Below are positions 26,526 through 34,138 of a DNA stretch of 64,000 bases, piece by piece (the first letter of the stretch is position 1; every line of letters starts with the position of its first letter). The notes under the pieces are model-generated. The model saw only the letters and a list, made by a program, of their open reading frames with translations, did no database searches and was not told the DNA's origin. Source of the DNA: Scalindua sp964344685 (GTDB lineage Bacteria; Planctomycetota; Brocadiia; Brocadiales; Scalinduaceae); contig CAYFOK010000008.1 of the NCBI GenBank assembly GCA_964344685.1, forward strand, positions 62,001 to 126,000, read 5' to 3'. Position numbers and translations under genes: made by a program.

Positions 26526-27220
26526 CACACCTTAATAGATTATCAGAATTGGCAGGCAAAATGAAATGTGTTATTCGACAACGGATAAAGAGAGAGTTCG
26601 ACTGATCTGCTTCGCTTGAACTAATCTGAACGGCTTTCACTCCAGGCTGAATAATACCTGCATAATCTCTAGTAAGTAAAATATTTAACTGTCAGACATT
26701 TTAAATCTCTTAAATTTAAAAGTGTTATAAAGTTGATCATCTGATATCCTGCTAAAACGTTAACAAGCCTCAATCAGCCGTTCAATAAATCCCCGTAGTG
26801 TCTAAATGATAAACAGATTATGGTTCTTGTCTGTGGCCAATTCCTTTTAACATACCGTAAGTATAAAAATGTTAGTAAATACTCACCCTGCCTTTCATCA
26901 AATAGAGAACAGTGAATACATTAGAAATATTTACTCAAAACAAACAGGTATGTTGTTGCCAAGAAAGAAGTTATAAAATATGCACTCTATCCTGTAGACT
27001 TCGTGTTGTGGATAATAAAATTGTAGTGTAGAGGAAATAAATCCAATATACGTATTATAAAAATATGACTGGCGCAATTTTTGCTCATTTCTGCCTATAC
27101 TAAAAATACTAATTGTCACTAAATGTTTTTATAGCGGATACCGATACTAACAATTGTACGGATGAAATATTATAATAATCTGGCTAATTGAAGATATAAA
27201 ATTTATTTAAAATATAAGAG
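26526..27220. other. Long AT-rich intergenic region
   Basis: About 700 nt without a credible gene lie before the structured leader of the chemoreceptor. A short inverted repeat, AGTTCGA with TTGAACT around a CTTCGC core (about 26595-26619), shares the GCTTCGCTTG word with an intergenic hairpin at about 19302-19319. A 62-codon minus-strand frame at 26931-27119 has no binding site and a translation of mixed, low-complexity character. The rest shows nothing I can name. Confidence 0.4.
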
Positions 27221-27330
27221 CTTGCAAGAGAGTTGCAGGTTGCCTTGTCAGCAGGTTGAGAGCCTGTGAGTCGAAGGCGCAAACGAATAGTTCTTCTAGA
27301 AAGAACGTATTTGCTTGCGCCTTTTTTATT
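27221..27330 (+). ncRNA. Candidate riboswitch or attenuator leader upstream of the chemoreceptor
   Basis: A first small hairpin pairs TGCAA (27223-27227) with TTGCA (27233-27237). A longer stem pairs GCCTT (27242-27246) with AAGGC (27274-27278), TCA (27248-27250) with TGA (27267-27269) and CAGGTT (27252-27257) with AGCCTG (27261-27266) around a GAG loop. The AAGGC strand is also the 5' arm of the terminator at 27274-27323, so the two folds exclude each other. That is the architecture of transcription-attenuating riboswitches. It does not match the c-di-GMP-I consensus I know. The chemoreceptor ATG lies 187 nt downstream. Confidence 0.55.
27274..27327 (+). terminator. Intrinsic terminator inside the chemoreceptor leader
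   Basis: AAGGCGCAA (27274-27282) pairs with TTGCGCCTT (27315-27323). Inside, AATA pairs with TATT and GTTCTT (27290-27295) pairs with AAGAAC (27301-27306). Six T residues follow (27322-27327). The 5' arm is shared with the alternative upstream stem. Confidence 0.75.
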
Positions 27331-27441
27331 GCATAAATTTTCAAGAACAATGAGAACTTATTTTTTTACTTATTAGACAATATACAATGGATGTTATTTT
27401 TTTGCTAAATGATTATTTGATTGTTAAATGAATTCCAGCTC

Positions 27442-27461
27442 GGCATGAAATACTACATGCC
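27442..27461. promoter_or_regulatory. Palindromic operator candidate before the chemoreceptor
   Basis: GGCATG (27442-27447) and CATGCC (27456-27461) form a perfect inverted repeat with an 8-nt spacer, 55 nt before the ATG. The centre-to-centre spacing of about 14 nt fits a dimeric regulator site, though it could be chance. Confidence 0.3.
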
Positions 27462-27516
27462 ATGAAATTACCTTATTCCTTATTACTAAACTTAATTCAG
27501 TCAGGAGGATTATTTG

Positions 27517-29529
27517 ATGTTTAAGAATATGAAGTTGGGAACAAAGATATCATGTGGCTTCGGCATAATTACATTCATACTTATTGCTGCTGTACTGACA
27601 TCAATATGGCAGGTCGGGAAGACTAACAAGGTAACCAACCGTCTCATAGAGCTGCGTGCACCGACTGCCCAGACAAGTCTTGCCATGAAAAATGGTATAA
27701 ATCACTCACTGGCAGCACTCAGAGGCTGGATCATACTTGGTAACGATAAGTTTAAGGTAGAGCGTGCAAAGGTATGGTCTGAGGAACTGGACAAAACATT
27801 GGTAGATATGAAGAGATACGCAACCAACTGGACAAACCCTAAAAACGTAGAAAGGCTTAATATTATTGAGAAGAATTTAAAAGATTTTAAAGTATATCAG
27901 CAGGAGATAGAAGACATAGCGCAGTCTGTAGACAATACACCTGCTGTCAAAATACTGTTTGAAGAGGCAGCACCAAGGGCAGCAGTAATGGTGTCCAATA
28001 TAACTAAGCTGATAGATCTGGAGGCAGGTCAGGAGGCAACGGCTGAAAGGAAGGCTTTATTAGGTATGATGGCTGACGTTCGTGGTACTACCGGCCTTGC
28101 ACTTGCAAACATACGTGCATACCTGCTCTCCGGAGATGAGAAGTTCAAAAATAAATTTGATAAAATGTGGGCCAAAAACATAAGAAGGTTTGGTGATCTT
28201 TCGGACAATGTTGCGCTTTTAACACCAGAGCAGGCAGAAGCGTTTGCTGCATTCAGTAGTGCAAGAGAGAAATTCAGTCCGCTGCCGCCAAAGATGTTTG
28301 AGATCAGGGGAAGCAATGCGTGTAACCTGGCTAACCTGTGGTTAGGGACCAAGGCTGCACCGACAGCCGGTGAGATTATGGAGCAGCTTGACGGTATGGT
28401 TGCAAATCAGCAGCAACTGATGGCAAAAGATGCAGCAAAGGCGTCGAGCCTTTCATCCTTCCTTGCAACTCTTGAGTGGATACTGCTTGCGGCAGGTGTC
28501 GGCATTTCCATAGTGATAGCATTTTTTATAATACGTTCAATTACTGGACCTCTCAAACAAGTCATTTACGGATTGACTGAGGCTTCTGCTCAACTTGACT
28601 CTGCTTCAAGGCAGATATCCGATTCTAGTCAGAGCCTTGCTGAGGGTTCTTCGGAGCAGGCTTCCTCGCTAGAAGAAACTTCCGCATCTATGGAAGAGAT
28701 GTCGTCAGTGACAAAGCAGAATGCCAATAATGCCGAAGAGGCTGCAAAGCTAGTAGATGTATGCAGCGCTGCCGCAGATAACGGCAGTAAGGCAGTTGAC
28801 GATATGACAAATTCCATGGAAGAGATAAACAAGAGCAGTAAGCAGATATCTGAAATTACAAAAGTGATAGATGGTATCGCCTTCCAGACCAATCTTCTGG
28901 CACTCAATGCAGCAGTTGAGGCGGCCCGTGCAGGCGAACATGGAAAAGGTTTTGCTGTTGTGGCGGAAGAGGTGCGTAATCTGGCCCAGCGCAGTGCGAC
29001 AGCGGCAAAAGATACTACATCCCTGATAGAAGATTGTGTCTCCAAGGCTGAAAACGGAGCACAGATTGCCGGTAAAGGTCGAGAAGCGCTTCAGGAGATT
29101 GTTACTAATGTCAAGAAGGTGACTGATCTCACGAAGGAGATAGCGAATGCTTCAGTAGAACAGTCTTCCGGAATTGATCAGGTAAGCAAGGCAATACAAC
29201 AGATGGATCAGGTTACACAACAAACGGCTGCAAATGCCGAGGAGGCAGCATCGGCATCTGAAGAGTTGTCAGCGCAGGCACAGACTACTAAAGAACAGGT
29301 TGAGGTACTAGCTGCACAGGTTGGTGGTAGTAGTGGTAGTAGTGGTAGTAGTTGTGAAGAAGAGTTGAGTATTCATGAGGGGCCAACTGTGGAAACCGGG
29401 ACTGTTTCACACAAGCCTGGGAGCGGCAGTGTAAAAGGTAATGGTAATGGTGCATCAGAAAATGAGGCATTAATACCAATGGGTGAAAACAGGATTGAGG
29501 AACATAGCGAACACATGACCGATTTTTAA
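27517..29529 (+). CDS. Methyl-accepting chemotaxis protein with duplicated helical ligand module
   Basis: The 670-residue chemoreceptor has membrane helices at about 13-33 and 325-345. The roughly 290-residue periplasmic part contains two similar helical modules, LRGWIILGNDKFKVERAKVW and IRAYLLSGDEKFKNKFDKMW, as in helical bimodular (HBM) sensors. The signalling hairpin tip is IDGIAFQTNLLALNAAVEAA RAGEHGKGFAVVAEEVR. The usual C-terminal CheR-docking pentapeptide is absent. Instead there is a Gly/Ser tail encoded by a 9-bp tandem repeat. AGGAGG ends 8 nt before the ATG at 27517, which I prefer over TTG 27514. No cheA, cheW or cheR is in the window. Confidence 0.95.
   Translation: MFKNMKLGTKISCGFGIITFILIAAVLTSIWQVGKTNKVTNRLIELRAPTAQTSLAMKNGINHSLAALRGWIILGNDKFKVERAKVWSEELDKTLVDMKRYATNWTNPKNVERLNIIEKNLKDFKVYQQEIEDIAQSVDNTPAVKILFEEAAPRAAVMVSNITKLIDLEAGQEATAERKALLGMMADVRGTTGLALANIRAYLLSGDEKFKNKFDKMWAKNIRRFGDLSDNVALLTPEQAEAFAAFSSAREKFSPLPPKMFEIRGSNACNLANLWLGTKAAPTAGEIMEQLDGMVANQQQLMAKDAAKASSLSSFLATLEWILLAAGVGISIVIAFFIIRSITGPLKQVIYGLTEASAQLDSASRQISDSSQSLAEGSSEQASSLEETSASMEEMSSVTKQNANNAEEAAKLVDVCSAAADNGSKAVDDMTNSMEEINKSSKQISEITKVIDGIAFQTNLLALNAAVEAARAGEHGKGFAVVAEEVRNLAQRSATAAKDTTSLIEDCVSKAENGAQIAGKGREALQEIVTNVKKVTDLTKEIANASVEQSSGIDQVSKAIQQMDQVTQQTAANAEEAASASEELSAQAQTTKEQVEVLAAQVGGSSGSSGSSCEEELSIHEGPTVETGTVSHKPGSGSVKGNGNGASENEALIPMGENRIEEHSEHMTDF
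29326..29352 (+). repeat. In-frame 9-bp tandem repeat in the chemoreceptor tail
   Basis: GGTAGTAGT occurs three times without error and is in frame, encoding three Gly-Ser-Ser units. Copy number changes would lengthen or shorten the linker without frameshifting. Confidence 0.9.
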
Positions 29530-29561
29530 TTACTAGAGACACTATCTCAGATTGCATTCTT

Positions 29562-29713
29562 CCCCGGTGCAGCCTCCACCGGGGCGAACGGATTCATCCG
29601 GGCGGGCAGTGCTGATGAATCCACCTTATGTAAATTAGAAGTCTGTGGAATGCAACCCGCGACTTCTAACAGTGCCCCTCTCCCATCCTCTCCCATTCCT
29701 TTAGGAGAGGGGC
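29562..29713. repeat. Array of four consecutive perfect hairpins
   Basis: Four inverted repeats follow the chemoreceptor gene: CCCCGGTG with CACCGGGG (29562-29569/29577-29584), GGATTCATC with GATGAATCC (29590-29598/29614-29622), TTAGAAGTC with GACTTCTAA (29635-29643/29661-29669) and GCCCCTCTCC with GGAGAGGGGC (29674-29683/29704-29713). All arms are perfect, 8 to 10 bp. None is followed by a T-tract. The last resembles a widely dispersed CCCCTCTCC repeat. Confidence 0.75.
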
Positions 29714-29805
29714 AGCTATTAAAAATCAAACCAGAATCCGGGTATTCCTTACTTAATAGCATAATTTAGGTTAACTTTCATATGGCCAGATGCAGAGGAA
29801 AATCG

Positions 29806-30096
29806 ATGGCTGACAGTGAAAATAGTGATGACAAACGCATTGGTGAAAATGTTATTCATATGCTTTTTAGCTCAGCACGAAGCATAACTGTATATGCTAA
29901 TAATATTAAAAGAGTAGTCGAAATCATATTAACGTCATGCCACACCCAGGGGGCAAATGGAGATTCCCATAAGATTGTTCTGCTTAGTATGGCACATGCC
30001 ATGAAGAAACTGGCAGGCGGTGTACCGGAGGATATGGTTTTGCCGGAATTGATTTCATATAATATTTTTTTTGGCGATCAGATTAAATCTGAATAA
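29806..30096 (+). CDS. Small hypothetical protein, 96 residues
   Basis: I do not recognise this protein. It is soluble and mostly helical (IGENVIHMLFSSARSITVYA, then IVLLSMAHAMKKLAGGVPED). ATG 29806 is chosen because AGAGGA lies 6 nt upstream; an ATG at 29782 would add eight residues and has no site. It sits between a chemoreceptor and a stand-alone receiver, so a signalling role is possible but not supported by any motif. Confidence 0.55.
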   Translation: MADSENSDDKRIGENVIHMLFSSARSITVYANNIKRVVEIILTSCHTQGANGDSHKIVLLSMAHAMKKLAGGVPEDMVLPELISYNIFFGDQIKSE

Positions 30097-30434
30097 GACT
30101 GTTATAAACAGATTCTCAGTATGATTAAGACTTGATCGGAAAATACACTTTATTGCAATGAGGCAAGAGTTAAGGAATGTATTTTTAATATGATTGCTGA
30201 ATACCATGTAGGTTTATGGATAACATTTTAAGTTTTTTTGCTTTATAATGCTGGCATGTAGAGAAAATTTGAACTCAAAGACACCCAGAGTATTGTCAAA
30301 AAACTAGAGAAAATGCAAAACTGTTGTTTAAACAGCATTTAAGGCATTAAACCTGAGCTTTTATTGAATATTAAACATTTTAAATCTTTAATTTTTATAT
30401 TGATTTTTAAAGAAAAGGTTCTTAATATTTCTGC
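30097..30434. other. Intergenic region, nothing recognised
   Basis: These 338 nt are AT-rich and contain no frame with a plausible start, no strong hairpin with a T-tract and no repeat shared with other intergenic regions that I could find. The promoter of the downstream receiver gene presumably lies in the last 100 nt, where long A and T runs make any single call unsafe. Confidence 0.4.
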
Positions 30435-31169
30435 ATGTCACCACAGAAACGCATACTGTTAGCAGACGATGAAGCAATTTTCTTAAAAGCCACTTCCACT
30501 ATGCTGAGTGATAATGGTTATACATGCGATTGCGCCACAGACTCCTTGTCTGCCACTCAGATGCTGGAGTCAAACGATTATGATCTCCTGATCTCAGACA
30601 TCAAAATGCCTGGAAACACTGATATGGAGTTAATCAGTAATCTCTCTCAAATTGCTAATGGCATTCCTGTCATATTGGTTACAGCATATCCATCAATCCA
30701 GAATTCAATTCAAGCATTAAGATTAAAGGTTGATGACTACTTGTTAAAACCTGTTGATTTTGGTGAATTATTGTTTTTGGTTAATAAAGTGCTTGCAAAC
30801 GTTGGTATCTGCCGAAATGTTAGCTTGGAAGTACAGCAAAGTATCAGGAAATGGAGGCTGGACCTGGATAACATTGAGAAAATAATGAACAATACATCTG
30901 AGGATGCATCCTTTAAGTCACTCAATTGCCATCTGGATATTTTGTATAAAATGATTTTTGATTCTCTGATGAACTTGAAAGAGACGACACAGACAGTAGT
31001 CAGGGAAAGTGATGACAGACCGGAATCTGTAAACAGTAAGCTTAGAAAACTAAAAAATGCTTTGACGGAGACAGTAGCAACTCTGAAGAGGACGAAGGAT
31101 ACTTTTAAATCTAAAGACCTTGGTTTGTTGAGGGTGAAGCTGGAAAATCTTTTAGAAGCAACATCATAG
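30435..31169 (+). CDS. Stand-alone response regulator receiver with helical tail
   Basis: The first 125 residues form a receiver: LLADDEAIF at the acidic pocket, phospho-Asp about 55 in LLISDIKMPG, Thr in VILVTAYPS and Lys in YLLKPVDFGE. The following 120 residues are helical and charged (RKLKNALTETVATLKRTKDT) with no recognisable helix-turn-helix, GGDEF or HD-GYP motif. It could act by protein contact. It lies between a chemoreceptor and a HisKA_2 kinase, a class that often uses such separate receivers. No strong binding site precedes the ATG. Confidence 0.88.
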   Translation: MSPQKRILLADDEAIFLKATSTMLSDNGYTCDCATDSLSATQMLESNDYDLLISDIKMPGNTDMELISNLSQIANGIPVILVTAYPSIQNSIQALRLKVDDYLLKPVDFGELLFLVNKVLANVGICRNVSLEVQQSIRKWRLDLDNIEKIMNNTSEDASFKSLNCHLDILYKMIFDSLMNLKETTQTVVRESDDRPESVNSKLRKLKNALTETVATLKRTKDTFKSKDLGLLRVKLENLLEATS

Positions 31170-31372
31170 AACTCATTTCGACAGGCTGTTCAGAAACTAT
31201 CACCCAATAGGGCGACAAGTAAAAATTTATCGATCAGTTCATAAATATCAGAAACCTCTCCTGGCCCCATACGCCAGTTTTAATTGTTTTAGACAAACAA
31301 ATTTTCACCTGAAGCAGTTCATCTTTTTTCAATTTGATAAGAGCTGAAATCATTGGATTTCAAATAATTGTA

Positions 31373-33244
31373 ATGAATAAAAAAACGAAAATTCTCATTA
31401 TTGATGATAATGCAGAACTCTGTGACAGCTTAAGAGATGTTTTAGAGTGTAATGGTTATACTATTGGGACTGCCAATTCTGGTAATGATGCAATTCACCT
31501 GTTACAAAATAATGGATACGATATCGCTCTCGTTGATTTTAAGCTGCCTGATATTTCAGGTACAGAACTCGTGGGAAATTTGGCAAGTATCTCCCCTTCG
31601 ATAGAATTTATCCTAATAACTGCTCATGCTACCCTGGATAGTGCTATTGAAGCAGTGAAGCATGAACGTATCATATCTTACGAACTTAAACCATTGGATA
31701 TGGATCGCCTACTAATTATCCTCAATCAAGTTGTCAAACGTAAAAAGGCGGAAGAGGAGATACAAAAGCTGACCCATGCCGTTGAACAATCTTCCAGTGT
31801 AGTCCTGATAACAGATACTGAAGGTAATATTGAGTATGCCAATTCAAGGTTTACTCAGCTAACCGGTTACAGTCTTGAAGATGCTATCGGAAAAACTCCA
31901 CGTATCTTAAAGTCCGGTAAAACATCCCCGGAAATATATAGAAAGTTATGGAAAACTATTCAATCAGGTAATGAGTGGAGGGGGGAACTCTGTAACAAAA
32001 AAAAGAATGGTGAGCTTTATTGGGAACTTGCATCCATTTCTCCTGTTAAAAACAGTGAAGGAGTTATTACAAGTTTTATTTCTGTTAAGGAGGACATCAC
32101 TGAACGCAAACGGATAGATGGAGAACTGAGATTGCTCAATGAATCTCTGGGAAAATGTGTGGCTGAGCGTACTGAAGAGCTAAGAAACGAAATAATAGCG
32201 CTCAAACAGAAAGAGAAAGAGCTGAAGAACTATGGAATGCTATTTGATAATATTTCTGACCTGGCATACATATGTGATAGAGAAGGAAAGATTTTATTTC
32301 TGAATAAGGTATTCGATAAGCTTACAGGATGCAAATCGGCAGAATTCGTCGGTAAAGCGTTTACACCGCTTTTTGACGGTGAAGACTTGAAAAAGGCAAT
32401 GGAGTTGTATTCGAGAACATTAAAAGGCGAAAAGCTTCAAGAGGAAGTCCGTTTCAAAGATACGGGGGTATTATGTGAATATAGAAATATTCCATTACGG
32501 GATGGTGAAGGGAAAATAATTGGAGTTATCGGTACTGCCCGTGATATTACCGATCGCAAAAGAGCAGAGGAGCAAATTAAGGAATCGCTCAAAGAGAAAG
32601 AGACTCTCCTTATGGAAATACATCATCGGGTAAGAAATAATTTACAGGTAATATCCAGCTTGCTTTTACTCCACTCCAGAGGTTTAAAAGATGAGCATAG
32701 CATTAAGGTATTTAAAGATGCTCAGAGCCGTATTCAGTCAATGGCTGCTATCCATGAGATACTGTACAAGACCAATCACCTGTCGGACATAAATTTTTAC
32801 CAGTATATCAGGATCCTCATAGGTCAATTATTCAGCTCTTATGGAATAGATCCTGATAAAATTTCATTAAAGATAAGCATCAAGGATGTTTCACTCAATA
32901 TTGAACAGGCAATACCACTGGGATTGATTGTAAATGAACTGCTTTCTAATTCACTCAAACATGCATTTCCATTTGACAAGATAAGATCGGGCTCCTTTGA
33001 CTTAGACCGGGTTAAGCCGGAAGAACATGAAATCAGGATTTCTCTTACTTCGGCTCCGGATAACAAAATTAAACTGATTGTTTGTGATAATGGTGTAGGT
33101 ATGCCCAAGGATTTAGATATAAGAACTTCTGATTCTTTAGGGCTTGATTTAGTTACTGTTATAACTGAAAATCAGCTTAAAGGAGAGGTTGATCTTGATA
33201 GAAGTGTTAAAGGAACAAAATTTCAAATAATATTTGGGAGTTAA
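31373..33244 (+). CDS. Receiver-PAS-PAS histidine kinase (HisKA_2 type)
   Basis: Domains in order are receiver (phospho-Asp about 55 in IALVDFKLPD), PAS (about 135-245), coiled coil, PAS (285-400), HisKA_2 with MEIHHRVRNNLQVISSLL (His about 416) and HATPase with VNELLSNSLKHAF and CDNGVGMPKDL. The first PAS and its coiled coil are closely similar to the first PAS of the 974-residue kinase (both contain WRGE-C, KKNGELYWE and SISPVKNS), so the two arose by duplication. ATG 31373 is preferred to TTG 31334, since it begins directly before the receiver fold. No binding site is obvious at either. Confidence 0.92.
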   Translation: MNKKTKILIIDDNAELCDSLRDVLECNGYTIGTANSGNDAIHLLQNNGYDIALVDFKLPDISGTELVGNLASISPSIEFILITAHATLDSAIEAVKHERIISYELKPLDMDRLLIILNQVVKRKKAEEEIQKLTHAVEQSSSVVLITDTEGNIEYANSRFTQLTGYSLEDAIGKTPRILKSGKTSPEIYRKLWKTIQSGNEWRGELCNKKKNGELYWELASISPVKNSEGVITSFISVKEDITERKRIDGELRLLNESLGKCVAERTEELRNEIIALKQKEKELKNYGMLFDNISDLAYICDREGKILFLNKVFDKLTGCKSAEFVGKAFTPLFDGEDLKKAMELYSRTLKGEKLQEEVRFKDTGVLCEYRNIPLRDGEGKIIGVIGTARDITDRKRAEEQIKESLKEKETLLMEIHHRVRNNLQVISSLLLLHSRGLKDEHSIKVFKDAQSRIQSMAAIHEILYKTNHLSDINFYQYIRILIGQLFSSYGIDPDKISLKISIKDVSLNIEQAIPLGLIVNELLSNSLKHAFPFDKIRSGSFDLDRVKPEEHEIRISLTSAPDNKIKLIVCDNGVGMPKDLDIRTSDSLGLDLVTVITENQLKGEVDLDRSVKGTKFQIIFGS

Positions 33245-33268
33245 ATATCTGCGGGTTTTAAGCACATT

Positions 33269-33880
33269 TTAAATTGACGACAAAGCTCTTAATTCATTGA
33301 TAAGTTGTCTGTAAGGAAAGTTTTTGCCGGGACATGCCGTGCCTTTTTGAAGAACCTGGGCATGTTTGACAATATGTGATTCAGGGATGTTATACTTTTT
33401 AGAGAAATAAGAGACCAGGCTTACTAGAGATTTGAATTGGTTTTCTGTCGGCCTGTCGTCTTCCTCAAAATTTCCGACAAGGCAGATGCCGATAGAAATT
33501 TCATTAAGGCCCTTATTGGCGGTATGTGCACCATGAATCTGTTTTTTCCATCTTTCACCTACTTCAATCTCGCCATTACCTGAACCGTTACCGTTGCCGA
33601 TGACGAAATGATAGGCCAGGCCGTGCGACCATTTTTTTTCTTCTCTATGATATTTATCAAAGTTGTTTGCATTTCCTTCGTGAGTTGCGCTGTGATGTAA
33701 TACTACATATTTCCATTCATTTTCTTCTACGTCTACACTGCACAACTCCTCAATGTTAATGGTAATTGTGATTTTAGCATCCTTATTAACATCGATAAAT
33801 GGCAAATAAATGAAAAGCCCTGTTGCAGTTACAAACATAGCAATTGAGACCGTAATGACATGCCATTCAACTATCTTCAT
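33269..33880 (-). CDS. N-acetylmuramoyl-L-alanine amidase (PGRP/Amidase_2), membrane anchored
   Basis: This 203-residue protein has an N-terminal signal anchor (about 8-28) and an Amidase_2 domain. Zinc and active-site positions are visible in YVVLHHSATHEG, YHFVIGNG, QIHGAHTANKG and KHAQVLQKGTACPGKNFPY. The family cleaves the bond between muramic acid and the stem peptide. The domain is short and without binding repeats. It converges with the upstream kinase and diverges from priA. Confidence 0.93.
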   Translation of the reverse strand: MKIVEWHVITVSIAMFVTATGLFIYLPFIDVNKDAKITITINIEELCSVDVEENEWKYVVLHHSATHEGNANNFDKYHREEKKWSHGLAYHFVIGNGNGSGNGEIEVGERWKKQIHGAHTANKGLNEISIGICLVGNFEEDDRPTENQFKSLVSLVSYFSKKYNIPESHIVKHAQVLQKGTACPGKNFPYRQLINELRALSSI

Positions 33881-34054
33881 AGTATCGTTTGGTTAAAACA
33901 AGGCATAGTTGGAGTAATTTAATTCTCTTTCAGGGTGTGGGTGCGATAAAAAGCTCATGCTTATCTGCCTGAAAGACTCCTCTGAAACATATCATTTTAT
34001 AGAAATATTGGGACAGTAAATCAAGAATAATATGCCCGTATATCGATGCTTATC

Positions 34055-34083
34055 TTGACTCTTTATTACAATTGTGATAGTAT
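34055..34083 (+). promoter_or_regulatory. Sigma-70-type promoter of priA-guaB
   Basis: TTGACT (34055-34060) and TAGTAT (34078-34083) are 17 nt apart, 55 nt before the priA ATG. The -10 box equals that found upstream of the ElyC-like gene. Confidence 0.7.
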
Positions 34084-34138
34084 CCTGCCATATTACTATG
34101 CTGCAAAACATTTGTAAGGGCTTTAACTGCAATGGCTT

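Noticed and set aside
26931..27119. A 62-codon minus-strand frame in the long intergenic region.
   Set aside because: No ribosome binding site, no recognisable motif, and the base composition is like the surrounding non-coding DNA.
27221..27330. c-di-GMP-I (GEMM) riboswitch, expected upstream of a chemoreceptor.
   Set aside because: The conserved GCACAGGGCAAACC and GACGCAAAGCC cores are absent, so I kept it only as an unclassified candidate.
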